A DNA stretch of 64,000 nt from Gaeumannomyces sp. JS-464 (taxonomy: Eukaryota; Ascomycota; Sordariomycetes; Magnaporthales; Magnaporthaceae): the NCBI GenBank assembly GCA_002197995.1, contig NGZR01000006.1:1849001-1913000 (forward strand), read 5' to 3'. This document shows positions 23,438 through 34,729 of the stretch, piece after piece; positions within the stretch are counted from its first letter, which is position 1; each line of letters opens with the position of its first letter. The position numbers and the translations under genes are program-made. The notes under the pieces are model-generated. The model was not told the DNA's origin and ran no database searches. It worked only from the letters and a program-made list of their open reading frames with translations.

Positions 23438-23589
23438 GGATATAGCAAGCAAAGCGGTTAAAAAGAAAAGTAATATGTTTAATATAAATATAACAATATA
23501 GCATTTAAAGCTAAGCGATATATTTATTTATAAACATATTAAACATTACTTAGTCCGCCGGCAAAAAAATAGCTAATATAAAAGAAAAA

Positions 23590-23780
23590 GGTTTCCTTTT
23601 ATCCTAAATAGTTTTAATTAAAACTTTAGCATTAATTAACTTAAGTTAATTTTAAAGCACCTTTTTAAGTAAGCAATTAAATTACTATTACGAAGTTTAT
23701 TAAACCTTTTAACAAGCGTACTATTTTTAAACACCTTTTTTAAACGGCCTTACTTTAAAAGCCAAAGCTTGTTCGTAATA
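23590..23780 (-). repeat. Truncated, inverted relative of repeat family R (copy 4)
   Basis: Reads on the minus strand from 23780 as TATTACGAACAAGC, then the TTTTAAAGTAAGG and AATTAACTTAAGTTAA landmarks of the family R 5' half. Its partner at 24100-24293 is a direct repeat 513 bp away. Confidence 0.5.
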
Positions 23781-24099
23781 AGTATTTACTTTTAATAGGG
23801 AAGCGGGGCAATTAAAAAAGGGAAAAAGGCTAAAAAGTTAGCTTTAAAAAGGGGAGCTAATATTACGACCAAAGCCGTAATAGGTGGCTTAAAAAGGCGA
23901 TAATCCCGAAAAAAAAAGCCTGGATAAAAGTTACGTAACTGCACGTAATCCTTAAACGATTAGGTTAATTAATTAAATCGGTTAACGATTTAACTAATTA
24001 CGCTAATTACCCTAATTAATTTAATCGTAGCAGTTAAAAACTAATTAAATTAATTAAGCCGCTTAGTAAAAGCAAAAGGCATATAAAAATAATTAAGTT

Positions 24100-24293
24100 C
24101 CTTTAAATTAAATAGCTTTAATTAAAGCTTTAGCATTAGTTAACTTAAGTTAATTCCAAAGCACCCTTTTAAGTAAGCAATTAAACCATTGTTACCGAAT
24201 TTATTAAATCCCTTAATAAGCATACTGTTTTAAGCACCTCCTTTAAACGGCCCTACTTTAAAAGCAAAAGCTTGTTTGTAATACTACAAGTTA
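24100..24293 (-). repeat. Truncated, inverted relative of repeat family R (copy 5)
   Basis: Minus-strand copy starting TATTACAAACAAGC, stopping at the same internal point as copy 4. Copies 4 and 5 flank about 310 bp, which could be a terminal-repeat-only (TRIM-like) derivative. Confidence 0.5.
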
Positions 24294-25217
24294 AATAAAG
24301 CTTTTGCAACCTTTTTAAAGAACTTGGGCTGCCAGCTAGCGATCGCCGGATTTATTTTCCCTTGCCGGCCGGCCGGCTTCCGCGAGGGCCTTAAAAAAGG
24401 CTAAAAGCTAATTAGCGGTCCAGTCGTTCCGTTTGCAGCCCTTTTGAAAGCTGTGAGAACCCTTTACGAAAGTGTCCTAAGTCGTTTGGCAAAGCTGCGG
24501 TAAGGAGGGGTTATGAAAAGTGCACGGTAAAGCGGAGGGGCGATTTTAAGTTGTTAAAAAGGTTGTAAAATCGGCTTTTAGGCTTTCCAGCAAGGCTACC
24601 GGGGTTCGTAACCTAATTTAAGTGGTTAAAAAATCCTCTTTTTCCCTGGTAAAAAGCACGGGAAACGAGGGGGGCAAAAAGAAAGCGCGATTTTCGAGTT
24701 TTTAACGCCGGCGCCGGATACAAAAAGGACAGTTAACGAGGTATGGTAGCGGAAATAAAGTTAGTAGGCAAAAAAAGGGTTATAAGTACTGTAAGTAAGG
24801 TAGGTTAATTTTTGCAATACTATTTTTGTACTTAAATCCGAACTGCTAAAAGCTTCCCTTTATATATTACGAAAACCTTTAGCTTTAAAGCTTTTAAACG
24901 AGCTTATCGCTAGCTTTAAGGGCTTTTTAAATCCGCTAAAAGGTAAGGCTATTCCGGCTTGCTTTAACTTTAAATTACGGCGTTGCACGGGTTGTTATTA
25001 TTTTTAGGAATAGCTTTTATTTTAAACTTTTGTGCTTTTTGCTTTTTATAAATAAACGTTCCTTATCTCGTTTCGATGGGAATCCATTAAAAATTAGGCC
25101 CAAATATATATAAACAAGTACAAAGCTACTCCGGGCGTTGTTTCCACGTTGAGAATTAAGCTTAAATTAGGTTAAAAAACCGGCCAGGGGTTAAAAAACT
25201 AAAAAAACCATTTTGTA
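24294..25217. other. Mixed-composition DNA without a gene
   Basis: GC-richer patches (about 24330-24500, including CCGGCCGGCCGG) alternate with RIP-like stretches. No reading frame with recognisable similarity. It may be former genic DNA downstream of the FunK1-like pseudogene. Confidence 0.3.
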
Positions 25218-25505
25218 TTAATCACGCCCAAAGCCGACGTCCAATTTGCGTTGCTTTGTAAAACCCCGGATTAGTATGTTGGGCTGTGCTAATAGTTTCC
25301 GTCGACATGCTGGGTTTAACCCGTGGTGTTTTGCGAAGGCCACCAGCTTTTCATACAAGTTTGCAAACCAGCTTAACACGCCGTCCTGGTTTGCGTTTTT
25401 TGGCCATTCGGTCCAGCCTTTATCAAAAAGCAAATTGCTGCCTCCCTTGCATTCCTTAAAAACAGCCTCGGCAGTTGTTTTAAAACATGCCACACGTTCG
25501 AAATA
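25218..25505 (-). pseudogene. FunK1-type kinase-like gene, segment distal to the insertion
   Basis: Ninety residues resembling the region ahead of the kinase fold in fungal FunK1 (Sgk2-like) proteins: KGWTEWPKNANQDGVLSWF, then 'CRRKLLAQPNILI', then 'KLDVGF'. The frame stops at 25218 with no recognisable kinase domain after it, so the gene is truncated. Its 5' continuation lies across the inserted element at 26327-26924, and the two halves join in frame. Family naming is from memory of the conserved WP...LSWF...KLDVGF pattern. Confidence 0.55.
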
Positions 25506-26326
25506 AGTCGGAGCACCTCTTGTTAAACCACCCCCCTGTTAAACGACTTTTCCCTTATATAAACAGGTAAAAACCCACTGTTTTTACAACGCAATTAAAA
25601 ATCGAAAAAACATCGTACAAATACGTGGTGAATATATTTATAAAATCTAATAGCGAATTTATTATTTTACGTAAAAATGTATATAAAATATTAACTTTAT
25701 TAATTTGTAAAATAAAAATGCAATGTTTGCATATAAATTATATGCAAATAAAAAAGGGCGTTAACTTTATAAGTATTATATAAATTTAAATGCAATAAAT
25801 TTATACGTATTTAAAAAGTTAAAATATATAATTTATTTAAAACCCCGATTTTAAATAATTTTTTAGTAATTTTTTATAAGCGATTTTTAAATACACTGTG
25901 TAATACACTGTACAAATATTATTTATTTACCTAATTAGGTAAATTATAATTTATAAAATTATTATATATTAAAAGCCGCGATTTAATATACCGAAAACTG
26001 TTTAATTTATATAAATACCGTTTATAATAAAAAAGTTATTAACAGTTTTATACTTGTTATAATTCCTGTATAATTTTTTAGCAAACCTTAACATTTTATA
26101 CCTTTTGCTTTTATTAACTGTTTATTTAATAACTTTTAAAGTTATTATTTATTACAAATTTATTTTATATAATTTCGCTTTTAAATTTTACAACCGTATT
26201 AAGTTTGCATTTTTCCAATTTTTCCGCGATTCCTAATTGCGTTGTAAAAACCGCGGGTTCTTACCTGCTTGTGTGAGGAAAGGGTGGTCCAACAGGGGGG
26301 GTGGTCCAACAGGGGGTGCTCCGACT
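25506..26326. mobile_element. 821-bp MITE-like element with TA target duplication
   Basis: About 41-bp terminal inverted repeats (25506-25546 and 26286-26326) begin AGTCGGAGCACC. The element is flanked by TA (25504-25505 and 26327-26328), placing it with Tc1/mariner-type non-autonomous elements. The interior is extremely AT-rich with no ORF. The left TIR carries C-to-T and G-to-A changes relative to the right one. Each TIR has two iterations of a CCCCCTGTTGGACCA-like unit. Removing the element plus one TA restores the FunK1-like frame, proving an insertion. Confidence 0.85.
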
Positions 26327-26924
26327 TATGTTTCGCGGAAGCGAGGAAGCCCGATGTATAGAGGACCAAGCTCCAACTCAAGGACTCTGTCCACATCTTG
26401 ACGGTATTCGGAGGAGTTCGCGAGGCTGCTCGTGTTCTGCAGCCAAGGGGTTTGCTGGAGGGAAGAGGCTATCGGTCGGGGAGGCGGGGTGGACTCGGTG
26501 GTGGCGTGGTACACCTGGTCCCGGATAACAGCATCGTCGGGACTGTCGGGAAGGCTTGCTTTTAAGAGAGGCTTGACAGGGTCGAAGTTGTAGTCGTCCG
26601 AGGCGACCACAGCAATAAGTTTAAGGAGACCCGCCCAGAGGGTGCCGCGACCGGACTTCGATTGGAGCAGGCCCGCAACCGGATGGCTCTGCAGAGAAAA
26701 AAGGAGGGGAGCGTAAGATTCCGGAGATCTGTATGCTGGTTAGAGGAGCACCGAGCAACGGAATTGGCATACCGTACCTTCGTGCCCAAGCTGACCAAGT
26801 GCGTCAGGAGTGCACGAAATCCTCCTGTCTCTGCAGAGAGAGCTGAACGACGCATGGAACGCGTCAAAGGCCTTTCCCAATAGGATTGTCCTTGAATGAT
26901 CTGCGATCGCGCTTGGTCTGCCAT
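26327..26924 (-). pseudogene. FunK1-type kinase-like gene, N-terminal segment
   Basis: From the ATG at 26924 the frame reads 'LLTHLVSLGTKVRY' and 'DLRNLTLPSFF'. It then needs one extra base in the A-run at 26697-26702 (T-run on the coding strand) to continue as 'FSLQSHPVAGLLQS', 'TLWAGLLKLIAVVASDDYNF', 'DDAVIRDQVYHATTESTPPP', 'TPWLQNTSSLANS' and 'GPLYIGLPRFRET'. This is the N-terminal pattern of FunK1-type proteins as I recall it. G+C is normal here, so this part escaped RIP. The MITE interrupts it right after 'RFRET'. Start choice is tentative. Confidence 0.55.
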
Positions 26925-27165
26925 GGCCGACGGAATGCGCTGACGTGAGAAGGATGGAGAGGGGCGAGGGGAGTCGCGCGACGCGACATTTCGGGCGGTG
27001 CGGAATTTGGTGCCCAGCCACCCCGGCCCAACTTCTCGGCCCCTTCAACCAACGTTCACCATTCACCGGATCCACCCAGGACGTCGAGAAGAGAGCAATG
27101 AGGACTCAAAGAGTGACGACTGCACGTGCGGAAGTTGGGAATGGCATATATTTCAATACCAAGGA
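26925..27165. other. Upstream region of the FunK1-like pseudogene
   Basis: GC-rich, un-RIPped DNA between the putative ATG and the gypsy insertion at 27166. No ORF with recognisable content. Presumably a former promoter/5' region cut by element F. Confidence 0.4.
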
Positions 27166-27476
27166 TGTCACACGGAGGCATCCTTAACTCTTGGAAAAAG
27201 CCTTACAAAGGCCCTAGGACCGAGCGCCTGCAGGAAGTAGGCGCCGGAGCAGTGGAGCCAGTCATCCAAATGGGGCTACCAATCGGGCCAACGGCGGGGG
27301 CACAAGTGGGCGAACCCTCCGCACGGGCCACAAGGATCTGGCTATTTAATCCCTGCACCTTCCATAAACCCCCTTAGCAAATTCTGGCTCTTTAAGCATC
27401 TTTTAAAGCCATAAAAGATTATTAGCTTTTATAATAAAAACCAACCCTTTTAAGCTTGCATTGCACTTTTATAACA
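27166..27476 (+). repeat. 5' LTR of element F
   Basis: 311 bp starting TGTCACACGGAGGCATCC and ending TTTATAACA. The first 200 bp are almost free of RIP changes compared with the 3' LTR (e.g. GGAGCAGTGGAGCC here, GGAACAATGGAGCC there). Contains GGCTATTTAATCCC, a likely TATA region. Confidence 0.9.
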
Positions 27477-27599
27477 AATAATCTTTTATCCACTTAGGAC
27501 CGCTTACAGTAATCTACTATCTTTCCTCCTAAGCTTTAAAAAATTACTATTTTACGCGATTTTACCCCGCATTCCCCCATAAGCATAAGTCGGCAATTT

Positions 27600-29950
27600 T
27601 TGTCGGCCGCCTTAACACGGATCCCATTACAACCCGCAAACGGCTACATTTAGGCCGCTTGCGTCCCAATAACCTGCCTCGGCGTTTACCTTACCTCGGG
27701 AACCTCCAAAATCGTCCTTTAGCGAGGACCCGGAGGAATCCAGCTCCGAGGAAAAGGAAAAAGACCAGGACCCGGTGTTAACAATAGCAGGACAGGCGAA
27801 CTCCCAAAACTTCCCTTCGGGACCGTCGGTTCCCACCCCGGGGTTGCAAAGGGCTCCCGATACTTTTATAACCGATGCTAATAGCGCTTTTTTTATACTA
27901 ACCTTTATCGTTTAACAACGCTATGGGGACTTATTTTATCACTTAGGTCGCTACCTTTCCTACGCTTTTAGCTTAAGTATAAAAGGTGCAATATGGGTTT
28001 ATCGACGCTTATAATGCGATCGCCTTTTTACAACGCGACGTTACTTTGGAACGCTTTAAAAAACGGGCCGATTTACAAAACCTTAAACGATAATACGAAG
28101 GTATAACTCGAACTTACCAAACCATTATATCGCTATATTAAAACGAAATCGCCATTACGAAGGAATAATAGGAGCAATTCCGGCAGCGGGTAAAACAAAA
28201 GGGTTAGGCCTTCGCATAGCAAGTGTGGATTGTTATCGCTTTTTTTACCTACGACCACCGCGCTCGAAATAATGCTTTAGCACATTTGCGATAAGTTTTT
28301 AAGGCTTAGCAAGCTTATATTAAAAAACTTTACTAACGCTTTTCCTCCTTCGAATAAAATGTTACGAATTGGGTTGGGTAAACCGATGTTTAAATCCGAA
28401 ACCTTATGGTTAAGGAAGCCGCTATTTTAGGCGACTTTACGGAGCTAAAACGCCGCATTTTGGCCCAAATTAAACCCTTTATACGCGAAACTTTTAAAAA
28501 AGCACGACGCTTGGAAAACAAAGCATCCGCCCGAAATTTACCACGGTTTATTCCGCTTTGCAACGAAGCTCGCTATTACCCTTATCCTATCAAAAAACCT
28601 TAGCAAAGGAGGAGGCTTAAGCCGAAATCCCGCTCCTTATAACGAAAGCAAGTTCCGAAAGATAATCGGCTTTTAAATAATTTGCATCCTCCAAATAAGG
28701 CTTTGCCGAAAACGACCCCCTATTTTTTATTAACCTGCAACGCTAGCAAGTTAAGGCTATAACTGCTGCCGCCCATTAATAATACCGCGCCGCCATTGCT
28801 AAACCCCGGCATTTAAGCAGCTTAAAAAGGCTGTTCGGTGCCCCTTTTTAGGGGCCACCTAACGAGCCCCTAAGTACGTCGCCATTTTAGGAAATCCGTT
28901 GGACTTTTCCGAGTTATCCTTCGATAAAAACGACCGAAATCGGCCTAACCCCGCGATTCCCGAAGGATGTTTCGACGACCTAAAAATTTAAAACTTCGAA
29001 ATATTATCCGGGAATTCCGTTATGGCTTCGACCGATCCGCGGTTTTAATTGCCATTGTTAATCCAATCCAGCTTAATAAACTTAAGGAATACGCGGAAAA
29101 AAACCTAGCGGCATTTAAACTTTAATAGCTTCGCGTTATAGCCTATATGGAGATTTACGTGGATAGTTTCCCAAATGATATTATAAAAATCAACTGGGTT
29201 GGGTTTCTCCTTACCAAAAACGCTTAAATTTGGTATTACTAACGCATAAGGTTTATCCGGGGAGTAAAACTGGAAGATAACTGGCGCGCCTATTTGTCCG
29301 CGCTTTAAAAGCGTTTTAAAAACGTTATTAAACACCACCGTAACGCCCGGAAAATGCGAAAACTTAAATACAAAAGTAATACCGTATAATACATTACCAA
29401 ACTTTTCGATTTTAACGAGGCAATGCAATAATTCGGCGTTACTTTTCGGGAACACATTTTTAGCACTTTGCCTAAGGAAATTACTCGTTTCGTATATTCG
29501 CAACGAGGAGGCTTCCCTAATACGAACGAGGAATTCCTAGCCGCTATTTAGCAGGCAGGAAAAATCCATAAGGTTATGTTTTAAAACCCGGGGTTAAAAT
29601 CGCAAACGGGAAAAAAAAGGCCCGTTTTAATATAAAAGCGCTCGAACGCGGGCCGTCCCCGCGATAACAGCTTTAAAAAGGCTAATAACTTAAGCTAATT
29701 TTTTAAAGCCGGCGGTAATTAAAAAGGCCGCGATAAGCGATAAAAAGGACCATGTTTGGCCTTCGGTTAAGCAAGCATTAAAAGGTATCGATTAAAAGAA
29801 TGTAAACTAAAAAAAGCAAGCGAAAGCGGCATATTAGCGATATGGATAGGAAAACTACCACACTTTAAAATGCTTTACCCGAAAGGACGTTGCCGGCAAA
29901 AACCTCCCGCCATTTTCGACCAAAATGGTAAGCTAAAAAAGGCCGATAAA
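27600..29950 (+). pseudogene. Gag of element F
   Basis: Capsid protein relic. An acidic/serine-rich N-terminal stretch (PEESSSEEKEKDQDP, about 27730-27770) is still open. A capsid segment at about 29140-29520 reads 'INWVGFLLTKNA', 'LEDNWRAYLSAL', 'KMRKLKYKSNTV', 'YITKLFDFNEAMQ' and 'FREHIFSTLPKEITRFVY', with stops at Gln positions. The same stretch is readable in element G. A 132-codon antisense opening at 29105-29503 is a by-product. Confidence 0.7.
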
Positions 29951-30113
29951 AAGGGAGGAAGACATTCCCAAAACAACTAAACGGGTTAAAATTGCTACTA
30001 TTATTTAACCACGACAAGCAACCCCCGTTATAAACCGATATTTTAAAAAGCTTTCGGGATTGGATTTCGACTGTTAATAATTCAAAATCGCTTTAATTAA
30101 AACCGGGGTAGGA

Positions 30114-33100
30114 ATGGAAAAAAGAAAGCCTATCGTCGATATGTATATCCGATTAAAAGGTTACCCCGAAATTCCTGTTAAAGTCCTTCTCGATTTAAAA
30201 AGCGATACCGCCGTAATTTCGGATAAAATTACGGCGTTATTATTTAAACATATCGTTAACCGACCTATTTCTCGGGCTATGAAAGCTTTTTATAAGGGTT
30301 TAACAAAGGTAAAAGGAAGCAGCTCCTTTTTAATGTTACGCTACGTATTAAAACCATTGGACGACGGAAATTTTCGAGGTTAGCCCTTTCGATCCCAATT
30401 TCGATGTTTTATACTTTACAAATAAATTAAAAAACATAAACCTTTAGGCTTTTTCGAAAAACCGAAACACGTGCGGTTCGAGTTAAACGAATGTTAAAAA
30501 TGCAACCGACTAAAAGCACGGAAATTAAAAACCCTATTGCCCGAAAACATCCTAATTACCGAACCGGTAACGATCGCTTTTATTAAGCAACGCATTACGG
30601 TGCCCAAAACTTTAAGCCCCCCGGTAAATACAAAAACAAGTTACGGGACTTTAAGCCCCCCGACGAATTTAATATAATGCTTAAAAAGTTTAAGGAATTC
30701 CTCCTTATTATAATAGCTGAAACTGCTATGCGCTTACCGGATTACTAACCTTAGGATTTATAAAATTAACTTTAAAAGGGAGCCAAACCTATATAAAGGC
30801 CTTTATATTAAATAAGCGCTTAAAAATTGGAAGTTTTTAAGCCTTAGCTTTAAAAAAACCTAAAATAGGACGGATGCGTAAATCCACCTCCGCCGTCGGC
30901 TCCCTTTTATTATTCGCCGAAAAAAAGGACCTTTTAAACCCTTTACGACCCGTTATTAACTATAGGGATTTTAACTCCAAAATAATACCAATCCGCTATT
31001 TTATCCCTTTAATTACCGAATTTTAAAACAAATTGCGAAACGCGAAATGAATAACAAAAATCGACCTAAAAACCGGCTTTAATTTAATCCGCATAAAGGA
31101 GGGATATAAATAACTTACGGCATTTCGTTGCAAATACGAACTTTTCGAATTTACCGTTATACCAATGGGATTTATTAATGCCCCAGCCACTTTTTAAAGC
31201 TTTATAAACCACATTTTTATAAACTTAATTAACGCAAGCCTATTGGTATATTTCGATAACCTTTTAATTTACGCGGAAATGAAAAAATAGCACGACAAAC
31301 TGGTTAAGGAAATCCTGTAACGATTTACGAACTACCACTTCGCCGTAGCTCCCCGAAAATGCGTTTAATTAACCCAAAAAGTCGAATTCCTAAAACATAT
31401 TATCGGCCCAAAGCATTTCCATATTTAACGATAAAATCCAAGCCATCCTCGATTAAAAAGCCCCGAAAACATTAAAAGATTGCCAATCGTTCGTCGGCTT
31501 CGCCAACTTTTACAAAAGGTTTATTAAAAACTTTTTATCCATTGTTCGACTATTAACCATAGCTAACTCCCTTTTTAAAATATAATGGTTATAAACCAAA
31601 AATATGCAGTAAGCTTTTAAATTGCTTAAAAAGGCATTTATAACACCGCCGATTTTTCGACATTTTAACCTAAAGCTTTTTGCATAAATGGAAACCGATT
31701 TTTTAAATTTTACTTATAGCGCAGTACTTTTTTAGCGAAATCCCGTTATTAATAAACTTTACCCCGTCGCTTTCCACTCCCGCAAAATAACCTCGGCCGA
31801 AATTAATTACGAGATTTATAATAAAAAGCTTTTAGCAATTATTAACAGTTTTAATAAATAGCGTTATTATTTTAAAAAAGCCAAACACCGGATAAAAGTT
31901 TACATAAACCATTGGAATTTGAAATATTTCCTTACCGCTAAAGTTTTAAATAAGCGGTAAGCAAAATGGGCTTAATAATTATTAAACTATAGTTTTATAA
32001 TCCATTATAAGCCGGGCAAGCAAAATAATAAAGCCGACGTGCTATTAAAACTAGCCTAACATAGGCAAAAAAGAGGGGAGTAAAAATTAACCGATTGCGA
32101 CGATTTTGCAAAAAAAAACATTTCCCCGAAACCAAAACAGCGGTTTTAACGACGGAAAAAACGACGGGAAAAGGTTAAAAACCATCGTTAGTACTTTTTG
32201 CATCCGCTAAACTTTGTAATATCCTTTTAATAAAGTGGACCACAAAATTTACCGACAAAATCCGCAAAGCCGGCGAGTCGGATCCCGAATACCAAAGCTA
32301 TTTGCAAAGGCCGGGAAAGGATAAAAAGGTAAAAAATGAACTTTTTTACCGTAAAAACAAACTGTAAATGCTAAAAGCCTTACAAAAAAAGGTTTTTAAA
32401 TCCGAGCACGATATAAAAGTCGCCGGATATATGGGGATGGATAAAACCCTCGAGCTAATTACGCGCCATTTTTAATAGCCAAATATCGAAAAAAGCGTTC
32501 GGGAATACGTAAAAAGTTGCTTAAAATGCTAAAAAAATAAAGCTTTTAAGCATATACCATTTAAACCTTTTAACCTAATATAAATATATACTACCAGCTT
32601 TAAAAAACTATAGTTATAAACTTTATTACGGATTTCCTTTTAAGCGATAATTGTAATTTAATTTAAGTAATGGTAAACCTATTTACTAAAATGGTACATT
32701 TCGTACTTTTTAAAATAAAAGGTAAAAAAACGGATAATTTTATCCGGATATTCGCTAAAAAATACTGGCGATTATACGGTATACCATTAAATATTATTTC
32801 CGACAAAAATTTCAAGTTTACGAGCCATTTATAAAAAGATTTCCTCCGTTTAATCGGGATTAAGCCCAAAATAAGCACGGTTTTCCACTTTTAAACGGAT
32901 AAATAAACCGAAAAACTTAATTAAAACTTAAAAGCTTACTTCCGTTTATTCGTTAATTACGAAATAATCAATTAGGTCGATTTCCTTTTTATAGCGGAAT
33001 TTGCTTATAATAATACTTCCTTTGCAAGTACTACCGTTATTCCCTTTTTCGCTAATTATGGATATTACTTAACGTTTAATAATCTTTTATTCCCGGGTCG

Positions 33101-33750
33101 AACGAGGAATTTAAATAGCAAGCTTTATAGCTATTAAATAACCCAAATACACCAAAAAGCCAAAAGCTGCTTTAAAAAAGCACGGGAACGAATAAAGCAC
33201 TAGGCAAACAAAAAGCGAGGCCTTTTGCCGGTTTTAACCGAAAAATAGCTCGTTATATTTAACGCCCGCCACGTTAAAACTCGCCGCCCTACCAAAAAAT
33301 TTAACTTAAAAATGCTCGGCCTTTTCCGAATTTCAAAAGTAATCTCCCCTTCGCAATCCGTTTAACCTTGCTAAAAACCTGGAAAATCCACAACGCTTTC
33401 CACGTATTACTTATAAAGCTTTACCGCGTTAGCATTTAAGCACGGCCTAACCCTAACCAGGTTTTGCGAAAAGCTTCCCCGATAAAAGGAAAGTACACCG
33501 TCGAAAGGGTGGAAAAATCTATGGTTAGCCTTTAAAGGAAGGTATTATATCGCGTAAAGTGGGAAAAATACCCGAAAGAACATAAAACCTGGGAGCCTTA
33601 GGAGCACTTTAATAGCGAGGGAGCCAAAGCTAAGGTCGTGGCTTTCCATTAACGACACCCCGATAAGCCCAAAAACGAACGCGTGCCTTTTGCCACGTTA
33701 GCCTCCACTAAAAAAAGGGCCGACTAGGAACCCTTAGCACGCAAGAAGCC
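30114..33750 (+). pseudogene. Pol of element F: protease, RT, RNase H, integrase, chromodomain
   Basis: Protease is open at 30114-30383 ('LLDLKSDTAVIS', i.e. a D-x-G/S active site with Gly changed to Lys). RT spans about 30930-31420 with the catalytic box YFDN (YFDD with one Asp lost) at about 31246-31280. Integrase zinc-binding region is near 32420-32530 ('TLELITRHF', 'SVREYVKSCLKC'), core near 32640-33050. Chromodomain at about 33550-33610 reads 'YRVKWEKYPKEHKTWEP'. Stops throughout. Confidence 0.8.
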
Positions 33751-33808
33751 ACGGTTAACTTAGGGACTTAGGAGGGTTTCGGGGCGCGCTTTTAGGAAAG
33801 GAGGAATG

Positions 33809-34120
33809 TGTTACACGGAGGCATCCTTAACTTTTGGAAAAAGCCTTACAAAGGCCCTAGGGACCGAGCGCCTGCAGGAAGTAAACGCCGGAACAATGGA
33901 GCCAATTATCCAAATGGGGCTACTAATCGGGCTAACGGCGGGGGCACAAGTGGGCGAACCTTCCGCACGGGCTATAAGGATTTAGCTATTTAATCCTTGC
34001 ACTTTCCATAAACCCCTTTAGCAGATTTTGGCTTTTTAAACATCTTTTAAGGCCATGAAAGATTATTAGCTTTTATAATAAAAACCAACCCTTTTAAGCT
34101 TGCATTGCACCTTTGTGACA
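33809..34120 (+). repeat. 3' LTR of element F
   Basis: 312 bp from TGTTACACGG to TTTGTGACA, with more C-to-T/G-to-A changes in its body than the 5' copy but an intact TGTGACA end. Confidence 0.9.
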
Positions 34121-34384
34121 AAGGACGAGGGAGGAGCAGAGAAAAGAGAGGGAGCAGGAACAAAAGAAAGGCGACAAGAAATAAGGGGAATGAGATAAAA
34201 GAGCAGAAAGCGAAAGGAGACGAGGGGAGTAAAATTAACCTTACATCCATTTCGTGGCTGTCCGGGCAGAACCAAAAAGTGTCACGTCGGCTATAGGTGT
34301 ATGGTACAGCCTGCTAAATATGAGGGGCTACGCATGCTTGCGCGTCCGTAATTAGTTACCGCTGCTTCCACTTCGGCGGGGGGT
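34121..34384. other. Host spacer between elements F and G
   Basis: 264 bp including both target duplications. The left half is a purine-rich (A/G) tract (about 34121-34230); the right half is ordinary, un-RIPped DNA. No gene seen. It should be contiguous with 27165 on one side and 41346 on the other once the two retrotransposons are removed. Confidence 0.6.
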
Positions 34385-34696
34385 TGTCACAAAGGTGCAA
34401 TGCAAGCTTGGAGGATTGATTTTTATTATAAAAGCTAATAATCTTTCATGGTTTTAAAAAATGCTTAAAAAGCCAGAATTTGCTAAAGGGATTTTAAAAT
34501 AACGCCGGGATTAAATAGCCAGATTTAGGTGGCCCGGGCAAGTGGCCCGTCCACTTACGCCATCTCCGTTGGCCCGATTGGTAGCCCCATTTAAACGACT
34601 GGCTTTACTGCTCCAGCGCTTACTTTTTGCAAGCGCTTGGGCCTCCGTGGCCCTTGTAAGGCTATTCCTAAAATCCCGGGTCGCTTTCGTGTAACA
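34385..34696 (-). repeat. 3' LTR of element G (inner)
   Basis: 312 bp, TGTCACAAAGG to CGTGTAACA on plus. More RIP changes than the outer copy, for instance CTTTTTGCAAGCGCTTGG here versus CTTTCTGCAGGCGCTTGG in the outer LTR. Confidence 0.9.
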
Positions 34697-34729
34697 CAAT
34701 CCTCCCTTTCCTAAAGGCGCGTCCCGAAA

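Larger units (their letters stand above)
27166..34120 (+). mobile_element. Complete Ty3/gypsy chromovirus (element F)
   Basis: A 6955-bp element with LTRs 27166-27476 and 33809-34120 and an exact 5-bp target duplication AAGGA (27161-27165, 34121-34125). A polypurine tract GGAAAGGAGGAA precedes the 3' LTR. Inside are Gag, protease, RT, RNase H, integrase and chromodomain on the plus strand, heavily RIP-mutated. It is related to element G (34385-41345) but belongs to a distinct subfamily, as the LTR 5' thirds and Gag N-termini differ. Confidence 0.92.

Noticed and set aside
29105..29503. 132-codon minus-strand ORF, with a counterpart at 39048-39332
   Set aside because: It is the antisense of the Gag capsid segment of elements F and G; the sense strand carries the recognisable Gag residues.
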